A stretch of 64,000 nucleotides of DNA. Origin: Acridotheres tristis (Eukaryota > Chordata > Aves > Passeriformes > Sturnidae). Below the pieces are notes generated by a model, which was not told the origin of the DNA, did no database searches, and was given only the letters and a program-made list of their open reading frames with translations. Both the position numbers and the translations under genes were made by a program. The stretch's first letter is position 1. Every line of letters begins with the position of its first letter. Of this stretch, positions 61,606-64,000 are shown piece after piece. The DNA lies in the NCBI GenBank assembly GCA_037013685.1, contig CM072887.1:44815154-44879153 (forward strand), written 5' to 3'.

Positions 61606-64000
61606 TCTGTTATGAAATTAATCATTCCATTAATTAGATAGACGCACGTTGCTAGATAGACACATTTTGATAGAAGTTTTATCTCTCCCTTAGTTTATTT
61701 TATTGAGGATGATTTATTTTATATCAATAAAATAAATGTTCATTGGTCTAAATGAAGAAAGTGTGATTTACTGTTATCTAGGAGTTACATCACTTAGGAG
61801 CAGCCCAGGAAACCAAAGTTCAAGTCCTTGCTCTGGTTAATGCATATGTACCGAACTTGTTTTCAACAAAAATTTGGAATTGCAATCCTCAAAAATCATC
61901 GTGTATCTTAATGCAGTCTCAACAGTGGGAAATCCACTGCTGGTTTGACACTGTATTGTTTCCAAATCCGTAGAACAAGCCTTTGGGCAAAGGACAAAGG
62001 GTGCTGCTATAAGCTTCACCTTGCCAGGTCTGCTGGGAGCTGCAGTAGTCCATGCTGCACTTACCAAATGCTGCCTTTCAGCTGAACTGGTAACTTACCA
62101 GCTGCCTCCAGAACATTCTGCAGTGAAATAGGATTTTTTCAAGTGGAAAAAAAAGAGCAATTAGTGCAGTGCGTGTAGCAATGAACTAAGAAGAGGGTTT
62201 ATGTCAAATTAAATAAGACATCCAACCAGAATTTACTTTCTTCCTTGAACCTAAAAAAGAAGGAAAAAAAAGAAGAAAACCAACAACCCCCCCCCACCAA
62301 AATAGAAGGCATTCCTAAACATTCAGATTTCACATTTTGAGTAATTTGCTTTCCATTTACATCATGACCATGACTTTAGAACCATATGCTTAATATTTTG
62401 TTTTGATTTTGATTCTCTAGATTTCAAAATGGAAGTTTCGCATCTAAAAATATGGACTTGAAAAAGAAAATGAAGAATGTAGGAAAGTTAAGACTTATAA
62501 ACAATATGAAAATTAAAAATTATTCACGGTTTTCACAATTAAAACATAAAAATTTTATAATTTTTATAATTTATTTTTTTTTTAAATGAGGGAGAGTGAA
62601 CCATTCTTGGTTTGCAGAATTCAGATAGGTGTACCACTGAACTTGTATCAGTATGTTAGAGTATCTTTACAAATATTTCCTGAGAATTTTATGTTTTTCT
62701 AATATTGAGGTAGAGCTGAAATCTGCCAGGCTGTGTTTCCCCTGGCATAGACTGATGGCATAAAACTGATGAGTAATAGATGAGTGAAAACTTGCTTTTG
62801 TGTAAGTGAATCCTTACAGAATACCTTCAGAACATAGAAAGGTAACAATGGTTGGGATACAAAACTATATGTGGGAAGGCAGATGTGTTGCATAAAAATA
62901 TTACATATTCAGCAAGGTCCAAAATCAGGAAGTTTTCAGCTTTTTTATTGAGCAAATTAAAATTTCTTGAATTCAGAGTTTGATCAAAAATGCAAGCTGA
63001 GAGAATAGCCTTAGCAAGTCCCTTTGCTCTCTTTGCAAAAGACCTCAGAGTACTGAAATAATGATGTACTAAGCAATAGAAGTGGCATTTTCTGAAGCAC
63101 TACATCTTGCAGGCTGCAATTTTCACCCTGCTCAGGGACTCTTGATCATGCAAACTAAATTGAACTATTGCATGAACGATTTAAAAGGTGCTTTTGTCCA
63201 GGGCTGAGTACTCTAGCTGAAATGCCCTAAATTACATCACTTTTCTGGCACTATTGCCTCTTCCTCCAAAACCCTCCATGGCTATTTGCATTCCCAAGTT
63301 AAATAGAGACTATACTGGAAAGGGTTTGGGGCAAAAGATGGAAACAAGAGAGATTTTGCACTATTTTAAAACAACCAGAGGACATATCTGAAAGTAGATA
63401 TCCCTCCCTGATCAATATGTGGAATATATCAAGTGCTACCAGGGGATGTCTGAATGCACAGTGGATTACCCAATGAACCACAAGACTACTCCTCTTTCCA
63501 AATGGGTGAAAAAATCCAGCAAGATAACCTTACCTATAATAATTTTCTTTCATTAGAGTTTCCATTCACCATTTACAATAAAGGTAGGGGGAACAAAAAG
63601 GAAAAAGCCAGCCAAAAAACCCCAAACCATAACCCTCATTTGTCAATCACTTGTATTCGGACATAGAGAAACTAAACCAACAGCTGGGTGTTCATGGTCT
63701 TGTACCTTTTTGCCTTCACTGTTTTCATTTCTACTTATTAATTCTGTGCTGGTTTCACCAGTGCTACTCTACTTAGAAGCTGTGAGGACTTTGAAATGTT
63801 TACATCCGTGTCCTGCCAACACAACACTCCAGCCTGAGAGGATGCTTCCTTGATGTGTGAGCAAAACAACAGCTACCAAGTGATGTCAAGTATGCATCAG
63901 GCTATCTGTTTAACTGGTCAGAAGCCTCCACGTAAAGAATAAAAAATGTCCCTGAACAGCAGAAAATCATATTTGGTAAAGGTCAGAAGAAAACAAGCTA
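61606..64000. other. AT-rich non-coding DNA, no gene recognised
   Basis: Contains an A/G-rich then C9 low-complexity patch (about 62250-62297) and a very AT-rich stretch (62510-62585). Short frames show no domain. No RNA gene or further CR1 was recognised. Confidence 0.6.

Noticed and set aside
1..64000. CRISPR arrays, operons, prophage or other bacterial systems
   Set aside because: The repeats, composition and lack of coding density show vertebrate nuclear DNA. No regularly spaced repeats with unique spacers were seen.

Overview
This window looks like nuclear DNA from a bird, possibly a songbird. That rests on the repeats. There are two sizeable CR1 LINE copies with the CR1-type octamer 3' end and no poly(A) tail. 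There is also a solo endogenous-retrovirus LTR of a type I associate with avian genomes. Overall repeat density is low and the background is AT-rich. CR1 also occurs in turtles and crocodilians, so class Aves is an inference from the LTR and the CR1 type together.

I find no convincing host protein-coding exon, tRNA, rRNA or known microRNA. The open frames are short, overlap on both strands and match no family I recognise. The window is best read as a large intron or an intergenic gene-poor tract.

Layout: 1-7.8 kb is unique AT-rich DNA with one GC-richer block (about 1.54-2.1 kb). A plus-strand 5'-truncated CR1 lies at about 7.80-8.42 kb. A solo LTR in minus orientation lies at 11191-11757, flanked by a perfect 5-bp target duplication. 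From 11.8 to 32 kb is unique DNA with scattered homopolymers, a small minisatellite at 23.7 kb and two stretches that resemble conserved homeodomain/POU-site-rich noncoding DNA (about 21.47-21.62 and 28.19-28.76 kb). A minus-strand CR1 with a recognisable, broken reverse transcriptase lies at about 31.98-32.95 kb. Two minus-strand areas (34.9-35.5 and 43.0-43.6 kb) hold unidentified frames that could be decayed coding sequence. A CpG-rich, splice-acceptor-preceded block lies near 46 kb, and a CR1 tail scrap near 52.7 kb. A 27-base T tract and a 159-bp purine-only GGAGA array lie at 53.4 and 54.2 kb. An AT-rich tract bounded by 10-bp direct repeats lies at 58.9 kb, and a CR1 scrap at 61.5 kb.

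No operon-like organisation or gene interplay can be described. I did not find a new biological system. The points most worth checking are the two decayed minus-strand frames, the conserved-element candidates, the CpG-rich block and the pentanucleotide array.
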